From assembly GCF_004784465.1 (NCBI RefSeq), contig NZ_SRRU01000007.1, positions 1,091-65,090 of the forward strand: 64,000 nt of DNA, given 5' to 3'. Origin of the DNA: Streptomyces griseoluteus (GTDB lineage: Bacteria > Actinomycetota > Actinomycetes > Streptomycetales > Streptomycetaceae). The notes below the pieces were generated by a model. The model saw only the letters and a list, made by a program, of their open reading frames with translations, made no database searches and was not told the origin of the DNA. A program made the translations under genes and the position numbers. Shown piece after piece: positions 42,650 to 52,300 of the stretch (position 1 is the stretch's first letter; each line of letters starts with the position of its first letter).

Positions 42650-44299
42650 ATGTCCGGGACGACCACGGCCGCCGTCCGGCCGTCCCGTGGGGCGACCGGG
42701 GCCGGTACCAACCGCTGGGTCGTCCTCGTCGTCCTCTGTGTCAGCCTGCTGCTCGTCGGCCTCGACGCCACCGTGCTGCACGTGGCGGTCCCCGCCGTCA
42801 CCGAGGACCTCAGGCCCAGCGCGGTCGAACTGCTCTGGATCGTCGACATCTATCCCCTGGTCTGCGCCTCGCTGCTGATCCTCTTCGGCACGCTGGGCGA
42901 CCGGGTCGGACGCAGACGCGTCCTGCTGCTCGGCTACGCCCTGTTCGGCGTGGCCTCGGCCGTCGCCGCCCTCTCCCACAACGGTGAGACGCTGATCCTG
43001 GCCCGCGCGCTGCTCGGTGTCGGTGGCGCCATGATCATGCCCGCCACCCTCTCCATCCTGCGCCAAGTCTTCCCCGACCGGCGCGAACGGGCGCTCGCCA
43101 TCGGCATCTGGAGCGCGGTCGCCGCCGTCGGCGCGGCCGTCGGCCCGCTGCTCGGCGGGTTCCTGCTGGAGCACTTCTGGTGGGGCTCGGTCTTCCTGGT
43201 CAACATCCCCCTGATGCTGGTGAGCCTGCCCATCGGCCGGATGCTGCTGCCCGAGTCCCGCGGCGAACGGGACGGCCCCTGGGACATCGTCGGCGCCCTG
43301 ATGGCGGCGGGCGGCCTCTTCGGCGTCGTCCTCGGCGTCAAGCGGCTCGGCGGCGGCGAGGACGTGACCGGCCCCCTCACCCTGGTACCGCTCCTGGTGG
43401 GCGTGGCCCTGCTCGTCCTCTTCGTCCGGCGCCAGTCGCACTGCGCCCACCCGCTGGTCGACCTGAGCATGTTCCGGCGGCCCGCCTTCAGCACCTCGGT
43501 GGGCTGCATCGTGCTCGCCATGCTGGCCCTGGTCGGCCTGGAGCTGATCGCCGCGCAGTACCTCCAGCTCGTGCTGGGCCTGTCCCCGCTCCAGACCGGG
43601 CTGCGGCTGCTCCCGCTGACCGTCGCCGCGATGGCGGCGGGCCTCGCCGGCGCCCGCGTACTGCGCGGTCTCGGACCGCGCCGGATGGTCTGCGCCGGAT
43701 TCGTCCTCACCGCCGTCGCCGTCGTCACCCTCACCGCGATGGGCGGCCGCGACAACACCCCGCTGCTCCTCACCGGTTTCGTGCTGCTCGGCTTCGGCCT
43801 GGAGACGACCCTCTTCGGGGCCTACGAGTCCATGCTCAGCGAGGCCCCGGCCGACCGGGCCGGCGGCGCGGCCGCCATCGGTGAGACCTCCTACCAACTG
43901 GGCGCCGGCATCGGCATCGCCCTGCTCGGCAGCGTGATGAACGCCGCCTACGCGCCCGCCCTCGACTCGGTGCCCGGCGTCCCCGCCTCCGCCTCCTCGG
44001 CCGCGGGCCGCTCCCTGGGCGAGGCGTACGACATCGCCGCCCGGCTCGGCGGGCCCGCCGGGGCCGCGCTGCGGGACGCCGCCCGCGACTCCTTCGTGCA
44101 CGGACTGCATGTGACGCTGCTGGTCAGCGCCGGTCTGCTGCTGCTCGGCGCGCTGATGGCGCTCCGGCTGCCCCGCGTCATGAACTGCGCCCCGGAGGCC
44201 GCCGGGGCACCGGAACCGGTCGCGGAGAGCCCCGTACCGCTCGCCAAGAGCGAGCTGCCCGCGCCCCGGGCGGCCGGGAAACCCACGGTCTCCGCCTGA
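42650..44299 (+). CDS. MFS transporter, DHA2 (EmrB/QacA) family
   Basis: A 549-residue, about 14-helix drug/proton antiporter. Motif A is GTLGDRVGRRRVLLLGY; motif C-like is GIWSAVAAVGAAVGPLLGGFLLEHFWW; the early LDATVLHVAVPAV is the usual DHA2 D1 motif. The cytosolic tail is Pro/Ala-rich. GGGAGG seven bases before ATG 42650. No regulator is adjacent. Likely exports toxic or self-made hydrophobic compounds. Confidence 0.92.
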   Translation: MSGTTTAAVRPSRGATGAGTNRWVVLVVLCVSLLLVGLDATVLHVAVPAVTEDLRPSAVELLWIVDIYPLVCASLLILFGTLGDRVGRRRVLLLGYALFGVASAVAALSHNGETLILARALLGVGGAMIMPATLSILRQVFPDRRERALAIGIWSAVAAVGAAVGPLLGGFLLEHFWWGSVFLVNIPLMLVSLPIGRMLLPESRGERDGPWDIVGALMAAGGLFGVVLGVKRLGGGEDVTGPLTLVPLLVGVALLVLFVRRQSHCAHPLVDLSMFRRPAFSTSVGCIVLAMLALVGLELIAAQYLQLVLGLSPLQTGLRLLPLTVAAMAAGLAGARVLRGLGPRRMVCAGFVLTAVAVVTLTAMGGRDNTPLLLTGFVLLGFGLETTLFGAYESMLSEAPADRAGGAAAIGETSYQLGAGIGIALLGSVMNAAYAPALDSVPGVPASASSAAGRSLGEAYDIAARLGGPAGAALRDAARDSFVHGLHVTLLVSAGLLLLGALMALRLPRVMNCAPEAAGAPEPVAESPVPLAKSELPAPRAAGKPTVSA

Positions 44300-44362
44300 C
44301 CTTCGGCCCGGTCGCTCTGGACGCGCGGCGCGCTCGGGCCGTAACGTCGGCCGGGCATACGT

Positions 44363-44379
44363 AACTAGCGGTGCTAGTT
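44363..44379. promoter_or_regulatory. TetR-type operator before the acyl-CoA dehydrogenase
   Basis: AACTAGC-GGT-GCTAGTT, a perfect 7-bp inverted repeat with a 3-base centre, about 65 bp upstream of the ATG. The shape is that of TetR-family repressor sites; the repressor is not in this window. Confidence 0.65.
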
Positions 44380-44443
44380 TTTGAACGCAGCACAGTTCGA
44401 GCGCCGCAGGTCCTGAGCCGCAGAGTGCCGGAGGGTGTTCCCC

Positions 44444-45634
44444 ATGTCCGCGTCCCCGAAGCCGCCCGCGTTCGACCCCGCCGACCCGCTCGGCCTCGAC
44501 GACCTCCTCGACCCCGAGGACCTCGCCGTCCGCGACACCGTCCGTTCCTGGGCGGCCGACCGCGTGCTGCCGTACGTGGCCGACTGGTACGAGAAGGGCG
44601 AGCTGCCCGGCATCCGGGAGCTGGCCCGCGAACTCGGCTCGATCGGCGCCCTCGGCATGTCCCTGACCGGGTACGGCTGCGCGGGCGCGTCGTCCGTGCA
44701 GTACGGGCTGGCCTGCCTGGAGCTGGAGGCCGCCGACTCCGGCATCCGCTCCCTGGTCTCGGTCCAGGGCTCGCTCGCCATGTACGCGATCCACCGGTAC
44801 GGCAGCGAGGAGCAGAAGAACGAGTGGCTGCCCCGCATGGCCTCCGGCGAGGTCATCGGCTGCTTCGGGCTGACCGAGCCCGACCACGGCTCCGACCCGG
44901 CCGGCATGCGTACGTTCGCCAAGCGGGACGGCGACGACTGGGTGCTCAGCGGGCGCAAGATGTGGATCACCAACGGCTCGGTCGCCGGGGTCGCGGTGGT
45001 CTGGGCGCGCACCGAGGACGGCATCCGGGGCTTCGTCGTCCCCACCGGCCTGCCCGGCTTCTCGGCGCCGGAGATCAAGCACAAGTGGTCGCTGCGGGCC
45101 TCGGTCACCAGCGAACTCGTGCTGGACGACGTACGGCTGCCCGCCGACGCGGTGCTGCCCGGCGTCACCGGGCTGCGCGGACCGCTCGGCTGTCTCTCGC
45201 ACGCCCGGTACGGCATCGTGTGGGGCTCGATGGGCGCCGCCCGCAGCAGCTTCGAGGCGGCTCTCGACTACGCGAGGACGCGGGAGCAGTTCGGGCGGCC
45301 CATCGGGGGCTTCCAGCTCACCCAGGCCAAGCTCGCCGACATGGCGGTCGAGCTGCACAAGGGAATCCTGCTCGCCCACCATCTGGGGCGGCGGATGGAC
45401 GCCGGGCGGCTGCGGCCCGAGCAGATCAGCTTCGGCAAGCTGAACAACGTCCGCGAGGCCATCGAGATCTGCCGGACGGCGCGGACGATCCTCGGCGCCA
45501 ACGGGATCTCCCTCGAATATCCCGTGATGCGGCACGCGACGAACCTGGAGTCGGTGCTCACCTACGAGGGCACCGTGGAGATGCACCAGCTCGTGCTGGG
45601 CAAGGCGCTCACCGGGCTCGACGCCTTCCGGTGA
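44444..45634 (+). CDS. Acyl-CoA dehydrogenase (glutaryl-CoA dehydrogenase-like)
   Basis: A 396-residue flavoenzyme. The N-terminus DPADPLGLDDLL with EEDLAVRDTVR-type helices, the FAD segment GCFGLTEPDHGSDP and KMWITNGSVAG, and DYARTREQFGRPIGGFQLTQAKLADM are family hallmarks. The catalytic Glu is in SVLTYEGTVEMHQLVLGKALTG, the glutaryl-CoA type end. GGAGGG eight bases before ATG 44444. Probably lysine/tryptophan or dicarboxylate breakdown, repressed through the operator upstream. Confidence 0.9.
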   Translation: MSASPKPPAFDPADPLGLDDLLDPEDLAVRDTVRSWAADRVLPYVADWYEKGELPGIRELARELGSIGALGMSLTGYGCAGASSVQYGLACLELEAADSGIRSLVSVQGSLAMYAIHRYGSEEQKNEWLPRMASGEVIGCFGLTEPDHGSDPAGMRTFAKRDGDDWVLSGRKMWITNGSVAGVAVVWARTEDGIRGFVVPTGLPGFSAPEIKHKWSLRASVTSELVLDDVRLPADAVLPGVTGLRGPLGCLSHARYGIVWGSMGAARSSFEAALDYARTREQFGRPIGGFQLTQAKLADMAVELHKGILLAHHLGRRMDAGRLRPEQISFGKLNNVREAIEICRTARTILGANGISLEYPVMRHATNLESVLTYEGTVEMHQLVLGKALTGLDAFR

Positions 45635-45669
45635 GCCCCCTGGGGGCGGGGCCGGTGAACGGCCCCGCC

Positions 45670-46107
45670 TCAGCTCTGATTGAAGAAGCCGTCCTCCCGG
45701 CGGCCCGCCGGTTCGCCACTGATGATCTCGGTGTGGGCGGGCGTCAGCAGGAACACCCGCGTCGCCACCCGCTCGATCGTGCCCCGCAGACCGAAGGTGA
45801 GCCCGGCCGCGAAGTCCACCACCCGCTTGGCGTCGGCGCCCTCCATCGCCGTGAGGTTCATGATCACCGGGACCCCGTCCCGGAACAGTTCGCCGATGGC
45901 GCGGGCGTCCCGGAAGCTGTCCGGGGTGACCGTGCCGATGCGGCGGCCCTTGTCCTCGGCCGTGTCCGCGGCCACCTTCACCCGCGGGTCGGTGACCCAG
46001 GCGTCAGCGGGCTCCGTGCCCTCGGAGTAGTCGTCGTCGTAGTAACGCTCGTCATCGTTGTCGTCGACGAGGCCGAGCCACGCACTCGCCTTGCGTACCG
46101 ATCCCAT
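45670..46107 (-). CDS. sepF2: SepF-family cell-division protein
   Basis: A 145-residue SepF paralogue. It starts GSVRKASAWLGLVDD (membrane-targeting helix), has an acidic linker (NDDERYYDDDYSEG), and the SepF core TPDSFRDARAIGELFRDGVPVIMNLTAMEGADAKRVVDFAAGLTFGLRGTIERVATRVFLLTP. SepF anchors FtsZ to the membrane. I recall S. coelicolor having three paralogues with SepF2 near dnaE2, which fits this context; the paralogue number is from memory. Convergent with the acyl-CoA dehydrogenase gene. Confidence 0.88.
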   Translation of the reverse strand: MGSVRKASAWLGLVDDNDDERYYDDDYSEGTEPADAWVTDPRVKVAADTAEDKGRRIGTVTPDSFRDARAIGELFRDGVPVIMNLTAMEGADAKRVVDFAAGLTFGLRGTIERVATRVFLLTPAHTEIISGEPAGRREDGFFNQS

Positions 46108-46604
46108 GGACGCCTCCTCTCACAGCGGTCTTGTCTGTTCTTCGCTTCCCTATGGTCATCCATGATGCGGACGGTGCGCCAAGTGGATAGACGCCGCGCG
46201 GGGGGTTTGTGACGGTACTGGTGCACGATCGATCCGTCGAGAGCCCTTGTGCCCCAAGGCCTGCGACTCATACGGCTGCTGACTGAGAGTGAAATATGAT
46301 TTGTCGCGGCGGATGGGTGATGTGTGGTGTGTCCGGGTGACGGAAGGGGTCTCAGGGGCATCCGGGGTGGGGCGTGTGGGGCGATGTCGGCTCTGGTGAC
46401 GTGAGGGGACGTCAGGGTGTGCGGGTCGCCCGATCGTTGAGCCGTGTACGGCCGAAAGGCACCCTTGTGCCGACCGGTCGTTCGGCCGAATACTCCCCCT
46501 CAGCGCTTGTCAGGGGCATGCACGTCCGATCGACCTGCCGCTGACTGCGCCTCACGGGCCCCGACCCCACGCGGGCCCCCGAATTCCCCAGGAGGGAACG
46601 ACAC
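46108..46604. other. Intergenic region between sepF2 and sprB
   Basis: About 500 bp between divergent genes. It is locally AT-rich near 46290-46310 (GTGAAATATGATTTG), a likely promoter zone. No conserved peptide, RNA gene or strong hairpin was recognised. Confidence 0.4.
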
Positions 46605-47498
46605 GTGAGGATCAAGCGCACCACTCCCCGAGGCCGTATCGCCAGACGCACCCAGCTCACGGCGGCCGTCAGCGGCCTTCTCGCCGTAGCCGCGTTCGCC
46701 GCCCCCACCGCGAACGCCAGCGACGTCCACACGTTCAGCGCCGGCCAGCTCACCAAGGCGAGCGACTCCGTCCGCCAGGCCGACGTCCCCGGCACCGCCT
46801 GGGCCGTCGACAGCAAGACCAACCGCGTCCTCGTCACCGTCGACAGCACGGTGTCCCAGGCCGAGATCGCCAAGATCAAGCGGCAGGCCGGCGCGGACAG
46901 GCTCACCATCAAGCGGACGGCCGGCAAGTTCAACAAGCTGATCACCGGCGGTGACGCCATCTACGGCGGCTCCTACCGCTGCTCGCTCGGCTTCAACGTC
47001 CGCAGCGGCAGCACGTACTACTTCCTGACCGCCGGGCACTGCGGTGAGGTCGCCTCCACCTGGTACAGCAACTCCGCGAAGACCACGGTGCTCGGCACCA
47101 ACGTCGGGTACAGCTTCCCCGGCAACGACTTCGCGCTGGTGCGCTACACCAACTCCTCCGTCGCGCACCCGAGTGCGGTCGGCAGCCAGACGATCAGCAG
47201 CGCGGCCACTCCGGCGGTCGGAACCACCGTGACGCGGCGCGGTTCCACCACCGGGACGCACAGCGGGCGGGTCACCGCGCTGAACGCCACCGTCAACTAC
47301 GGCGGCGGGGACGTGGTTTCCGGGCTCATCCAGACCACGGTGTGCGCCGAGGGCGGTGACAGTGGTGGCCCGCTGTACGGCGGGAGCGTCGCTTACGGGC
47401 TGACGTCCGGCGGCAGCGGCAACTGCTCCTCCGGCGGGACGACGTTCTTCCAGCCTGTCACCGAGGCGTTGAGCTACTACGGGGTGACCCTTCCGTAG
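46605..47498 (+). CDS. sprB: Streptogrisin B-like secreted serine protease
   Basis: A 297-residue S1-family protease precursor. Signal peptide to about ATANAS (residue 39), then a ~75-residue propeptide, and a mature part starting ITGGDAIYGG. Mature landmarks close to S. griseus protease B are RCSLGFNVRSGSTYYFLTA, LTAGHC (His), GNDFALVRY (Asp) and GGDSGGPLYGG (Ser). The end is SSGGTTFFQPVTEAL. Chymotrypsin-like extracellular nutrient release. GTG with AGGAGGG upstream. A second protease gene follows in the same direction. Confidence 0.93.
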   Translation: MRIKRTTPRGRIARRTQLTAAVSGLLAVAAFAAPTANASDVHTFSAGQLTKASDSVRQADVPGTAWAVDSKTNRVLVTVDSTVSQAEIAKIKRQAGADRLTIKRTAGKFNKLITGGDAIYGGSYRCSLGFNVRSGSTYYFLTAGHCGEVASTWYSNSAKTTVLGTNVGYSFPGNDFALVRYTNSSVAHPSAVGSQTISSAATPAVGTTVTRRGSTTGTHSGRVTALNATVNYGGGDVVSGLIQTTVCAEGGDSGGPLYGGSVAYGLTSGGSGNCSSGGTTFFQPVTEALSYYGVTLP

Positions 47499-47546
47499 GT
47501 TGCCCGAGGTTCCCTGACGGGCCGTCCTCACTGACGGGTCGGTTCG

Positions 47547-47591
47547 GCGGGCCCCTGTACGCGGTCACTCGCGTGCGGGGGCCCGCTTTTT
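47547..47591 (+). terminator. Terminator after sprB
   Basis: GCGGGCCCC... pairs with ...GGGGGCCCGC over a long, slightly imperfect stem and is followed by five T. Confidence 0.85.
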
Positions 47592-47599
47592 GTCGAGGG

Positions 47600-47660
47600 T
47601 CAGGGCGCGGGGGCGGGCGGGGTGTGTGGGGGGTCTGTGTGGGGGATGTGGGACTTCGGG
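47600..47660 (+). other. G-rich tract with G-quadruplex potential
   Basis: Successive G-runs GGGGGCGGGCGGGG, GGGGGG and GGGGG separated by short GT loops, on the plus strand of the gap between the two protease genes. The rest of 47592-47925 shows no gene. Confidence 0.55.
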
Positions 47661-47925
47661 TTTCGGGGGCTTTGGGAGGGGCGGTTTTTGGACACCCGAT
47701 CGTGTTGCTGTGCGGTGGCCGGGTTTTGACGTTTCGTGTTTGCGCTGCGAATTTCCTGGGGTGACTGTCCTCGGTCAAGCTGGGGAGGTTGTTCGATGGT
47801 CCGGCCTGAAGTCGGTCTTGTGTGCCCGCTGTGACCTTCGGAAGAGTGGGCCGCTCGTCAACCAGCCTTCCGGCCCGTCAGGTCCCCACAACCTGGCGGA
47901 CCGACCCCCCACAGGAGGACGTGAG

Positions 47926-49017
47926 TTGAAGCATCGACGCATACCCGCACGCCGGGCCGCGATCGCCGGAGCGGGTGTTCTCGCACTGGTCGGAGCGGGA
48001 GTCACCTTCCAGACTGCGAACGCCAGCGAACCCGCCGGGGCCGCGGACTCCGCGGCCGGCGCGCGCGTTCTGTCCGCTCCCGCGGCCGGAAAGCTCGCCT
48101 CCACGCTGCTCGCCGATCTCGGCTCGGACAGCGCGGGCAGCTACTACGACGCCCGGGCCAGGAGCCTCGTCGTCAACGTGCTCGACGCCTCCGCCGCCGA
48201 TACCGTCCAGGCGGCCGGCGCCAGGGCCAGAATCGTCTCCCGCTCGCTCGCCGTGCTCGACGGGGCGCGGTCCACGCTCACCAGGGACGTGACGATCCCG
48301 GGCACTTCGTGGGCCACCGACCCGGTCTCCAACAAGGTCGTCGTCACCGCCGACAAGACCGTGTCCCCGGCCCAGTACGCCAAGCTGGGGAAGGTTGTCT
48401 CCGGGCTCGGGGGCGCCGCCGAACTCAAGCGGTCGAAGGGGGAGTTCAAGCCCTTCGTCTCCGGTGGCGACGCCATCAACGGGTCGGGCGGGCGGTGTTC
48501 GCTCGGGTTCAACGTGACCAAGGGCGGGGCGCCGTACTTCCTCACCGCGGGGCACTGCACCGCTGCGATCTCCAGTTGGACCGATGCGTCCGGGAACGCC
48601 ATCGGGTCCAACGTGGACTCCAGTTTTCCCGGTAACGACTACGGGCTCGTGAAGTACGCCGACGGGGTCGACCACCCGAGCGAGGTCAATCTCTACAACG
48701 GGTCCGCTCAGCAGATCTCGGGGGCTGCCGAGGTCACCGTGGGGATGAAGGTCACTCGTAGTGGGTCCACTACTCAGGTGCACGACGGGACCGTGACGGG
48801 GCTGAACGCGACGGTGAACTACTCCGAGGGGACCGTGAGCGGGCTGATTCAGACCGATGTGTGTGCTGAGCCGGGGGACAGTGGTGGATCGCTGTTCTCC
48901 GGGAGCAGTGCGGTGGGGCTTACGTCGGGGGGCAGCGGGGACTGCTCCTCCGGTGGGGAGACGTTCTTCCAGCCTGTGACTGAGGCGCTGGCCGCTACGG
49001 GGACGCAGATCGGCTGA
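47926..49017 (+). CDS. Streptogrisin-like secreted serine protease 2
   Basis: A 363-residue S1-family protease precursor with a longer propeptide than its neighbour. Signal peptide KHRRIPARRAAIAGAGVLALVGAGVTFQTANAS. Propeptide of alpha-lytic type (AGSYYDARARSLVVNVLD). The mature part starts VSGGDAINGSGGRCSLGFNV. The triad is FLTAGHC, GNDYGLVKY and GDSGGSLFSG. TTG start with AGGAGG seven bases upstream; the GTG five bases earlier is in another frame and stops at once. Probably arose by duplication from an sprB-like gene, now about half-diverged. Confidence 0.9.
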   Translation: MKHRRIPARRAAIAGAGVLALVGAGVTFQTANASEPAGAADSAAGARVLSAPAAGKLASTLLADLGSDSAGSYYDARARSLVVNVLDASAADTVQAAGARARIVSRSLAVLDGARSTLTRDVTIPGTSWATDPVSNKVVVTADKTVSPAQYAKLGKVVSGLGGAAELKRSKGEFKPFVSGGDAINGSGGRCSLGFNVTKGGAPYFLTAGHCTAAISSWTDASGNAIGSNVDSSFPGNDYGLVKYADGVDHPSEVNLYNGSAQQISGAAEVTVGMKVTRSGSTTQVHDGTVTGLNATVNYSEGTVSGLIQTDVCAEPGDSGGSLFSGSSAVGLTSGGSGDCSSGGETFFQPVTEALAATGTQIG

Positions 49018-49316
49018 GGTTCCTGGCTCCGGCTCCGGCCGGCCTTTGGGCCCCCGCTTCTCCTTCGGGAGGGCGGGGGTCCCTTGCGTTGTGGGGCGGG
49101 GCCGCGCCGGGGGGTGTCCGTCCTCGGTCCGGCGACTTCTGTTTCTTCGATGCGTTCGGCTTGCCTCTTCGCCGGCCGCTGCGGGCGGACACCCCCCGGC
49201 ACGTCCCCTCGCCGCCGTCGCCGGCTCTCCCGGCGTACGGGGCTGTTGTCTGGGCCGCAGTGGTCTTGGGTGGCTGGCGGGCGTGTTTTCGCAGGTGAGA
49301 GGGGTGGGCGCTCTTG

Positions 49317-49332
49317 TCGTACGTGCGTTCGA
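49317..49332. promoter_or_regulatory. LexA (SOS) box 1 upstream of dnaE2
   Basis: TCGTACGTGCGTTCGA differs from the actinobacterial SOS consensus TCGAAC-N4-GTTCGA at one conserved position. A -10-like TATGGT lies just downstream (49342-49347). Confidence 0.75.
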
Positions 49333-49351
49333 TAGTGGGGGTATGGTAGAA

Positions 49352-49367
49352 GGGAACGGGTGTTCGA
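49352..49367. promoter_or_regulatory. LexA (SOS) box 2 upstream of dnaE2
   Basis: GGGAACGGGTGTTCGA matches the SOS consensus at 10 of the 12 conserved positions. Its centre is 35 bp from box 1. Confidence 0.6.
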
Positions 49368-49393
49368 TTGGCTTGAGTGGTGGGAGGTGCTGG

Positions 49394-52300
49394 GTGGCGT
49401 TCGCGCATTTGCGGGCTGTCTCCGGGTTCTCCCTGCGGTACGGGGCCTCGCATCCGGAGCGGCTTGCCCTGCGGGCCTCCGAGCGGGGGATGGATGCGCT
49501 GGCCCTTACGGACCGGGACTCGCTCGCCGGGGCCGTTCGGTTCGCCAAGGCGTGTGCGGTGAGTGGGGTGCGGCCCGTTTTCGGGGTTGATCTCGGGGTT
49601 GCCGTTCCTTCCGGTGGGGGTGGCGGTGGGCGGCTCCGGGCGCCGGTGCGTGGGGGTGCTTTTGTGGACGAGTCGGCTCCCCGGGTGACCTTTCTGGCGC
49701 GGGACGGGGCTTTGGGGTGGGCTGAGCTCTGTCGGATGGTCAGCGCCGCTCATGCCGGGGGTGGGGGTACGCCGCTGGTGCCCTGGGAGGCGCTCCGGGG
49801 GGAGGGGGTTGTTGTTCTCCTGGGGCCCGACTCCGATGTGGGGCGGGCTCTCGGGGCCGGGCGGCCTGACCGGGCCGCGCGGTTGCTGGGGGCCTGGCGG
49901 GAGGTTTTCGGGGACGCTCTGCGGGTTGAGGTTGTCTGGCACGGGGTGGAGGGGACGGGGAGCGGGTCCCTGCGGCTTGCTGCTCGGAGCCTTGGCTTCG
50001 CTGTGGAGCAAGGGGTGCGGCCTGTTCTCAGTAACGCGGTGCGGTATGCCGATCCGGGGCAGGGGCGGGTGGCCGATGTGCTGGATGCTGCCCGGCGGCT
50101 GGTGCCCATTGATCCGCGGAAGGGGCTTGATTCCGGTGAGGCCTGGCTGAAGGGGCCGGCCGAGATGCTCCGGGTTGCCGAGCGGGTGGTGGAGGCTGCC
50201 GGGTATCGGCGGGAGACCGCGGGGCGGTTGATCGCCGAGACTCTCGCTGTCGCCGGGGAGTGTGTTGTCGATCCTGAGGATGATCTCGGGATCGGGAGTG
50301 TGCGGTTTCCCGAGGGGCGGCTCGTGGGGGCCGGGCGGCGGGGGGCTCAGCGGGCGCTTGCCTCTCGGGCCGTTGCCGGGATGGTGCGGCTTGGGTATTC
50401 CGGGCGGCGGGAGTACTGGGAGCGGATGCATGAGGAGTTGGAGATCATTGGGCATCATGGGTTTGCGTCTTATTTCCTGACCGTTGCCCAGGTTGTCGAC
50501 GACGTGCGGGAGATGGGGATTCGGGTCGCCGCTCGGGGGTCCGGGGCCGGGTCCCTGGTGAATCATCTGCTGGGCATCGCTCATGCTGATCCGGTGGCGC
50601 ACGGGCTGCTCATGGAGCGGTTCTTGTCGCGGGAGCGGGTGGCGCTTCCTGATATCGATGTAGATGTGGAGTCCGCTCGGCGCATCGAGGTTTACCGGGC
50701 GATTATCGGGCGGTTCGGCGAGGAGCGGGTCGCCACCGTTGCCATGCCGGAGACCTATCGGGTTCGGCATGCCATTCGGGATGTGGGGGCCGCTCTTTCG
50801 ATGGACCCTGCCGAGATCGATCGGATTGCCAAGGCTTTTCCGCATATTCGGGCGCGGGACGCCCGGGTCGCGCTTGCCGAGTTGCCCGAGCTGAAAGGGC
50901 TTGCCGGGGAGCAGGAGCGGTACGGGGTGCTGTGGGAACTGGTGGAGGCGCTTGATGCCCTGCCGCGTGGGGTTGCCATGCATCCTTGTGGGGTTCTGCT
51001 GTCCGACTCCTCGCTGCTGCGGCGTACTCCGGTGGTTCCCACCAGTGGGGAGGGGCTGCCCATGTCGCAGTTCGACAAGGAGGATGTGGAGGATCTCGGG
51101 CTGCTCAAGCTGGATGTGCTCGGGGTGCGGATGCAGTCGGCCATGGCGCATGCCGTCGCCGAGGTGGAGCGGGCTTCGGGGGAGCGGGTCGATCTGGATG
51201 CTTTGCCCGCGGGAGATGCCGATACGTATCGGCTCATCCGGTCCACCGAGACGCTCGGGTGCTTTCAGATCGAGTCGCCTGGACAGCGGGATCTGGTGGG
51301 GCGGCTTCAGCCTGATTGTTTCGGGGATCTGGTGGTGGATATTTCTTTGTTCCGGCCCGGTCCTGTTGCCGCCGACATGGTGCGGCCTTTTATCGAGGCC
51401 CGGCATGGGCGGGCGCCTGTGCGGTATCCGCATCCGGATCTTGAGCCGGCGTTGCGGGACACCTATGGGGTGGTGGTGTTCCATGAGCAGGTCATTGACA
51501 TTCTTGCCGTCATGACCGGGTGCGGGCGGGGAGAGGCTGATGCCGTGCGGCGGTTGCTCTCCGACTCCGAGGCCCAGGGGCGGGTGCGGGTGTGGTTCGC
51601 CCAGCGGGCCGAGGAGAAGGGGTACGACGCCGAGACCATCCGGCGGACCTGGGAGATCGTCGAGGCTTTCGGGTCCTATGGGTTCTGCAAGGCGCATGCC
51701 GTCGCTTTTGCCGTGCCCACCTATCAGTCGGCCTGGCTCAAGGCGCATTACCCTGCCGCTTTTTATGCCGGGCTGCTCACGCACGATCCCGGTATGTATC
51801 CCAAGCGGCTGCTCCTGGCTGATGCTCGGCGGCTCGGGGTGCCGATTCTGCCGCTGGACGTGAATGTGTCCGGGGTCGCTCATCGAATCGAACTGGTGTC
51901 TGGGGCGTGGGGGGTGCGGCTCGCCCTCGCCGATGTGCACGGGATCAGCGAGGCGGAGGCCGCGCGGATCGCCGAGGGGCAGCCGTACGCGTCCCTGCTG
52001 GACTTCTGGGAGCGGGGGCGGCCGGGGCGGCCGCTCGCCCAGCGGTTGGCGCAGGTCGGCGCGCTGGACGCGTTCGGGGCCAATCGGCGCGATCTTCAGT
52101 TGCACCTGGCCGAGCTGCACCGGGGGGCCCGCGGCGGGCGTGGGGATCAGCTTCCGCTGGGCGGGGGGCGGCGGACCGCCTCCGCCGGGCTGCCCGATCT
52201 GTCGGAGACCGAGCGGCTCAGTGCCGAGCTGGGCGTGCTGTCCATGGACGTCTCCCACCACCTGATGGACGACCACCGGGGCTTCCTGGAGGAGCTGGGC

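Noticed and set aside
47921..47929. GTG as start of the second protease
   Set aside because: GTG AGT TGA stops immediately; the TTG at 47926 is in frame with AGGAGG at good spacing.
49084..49335. Small frames between the second protease and dnaE2
   Set aside because: GC-rich noncoding by composition; they overlap the LexA box and carry no recognisable domain.
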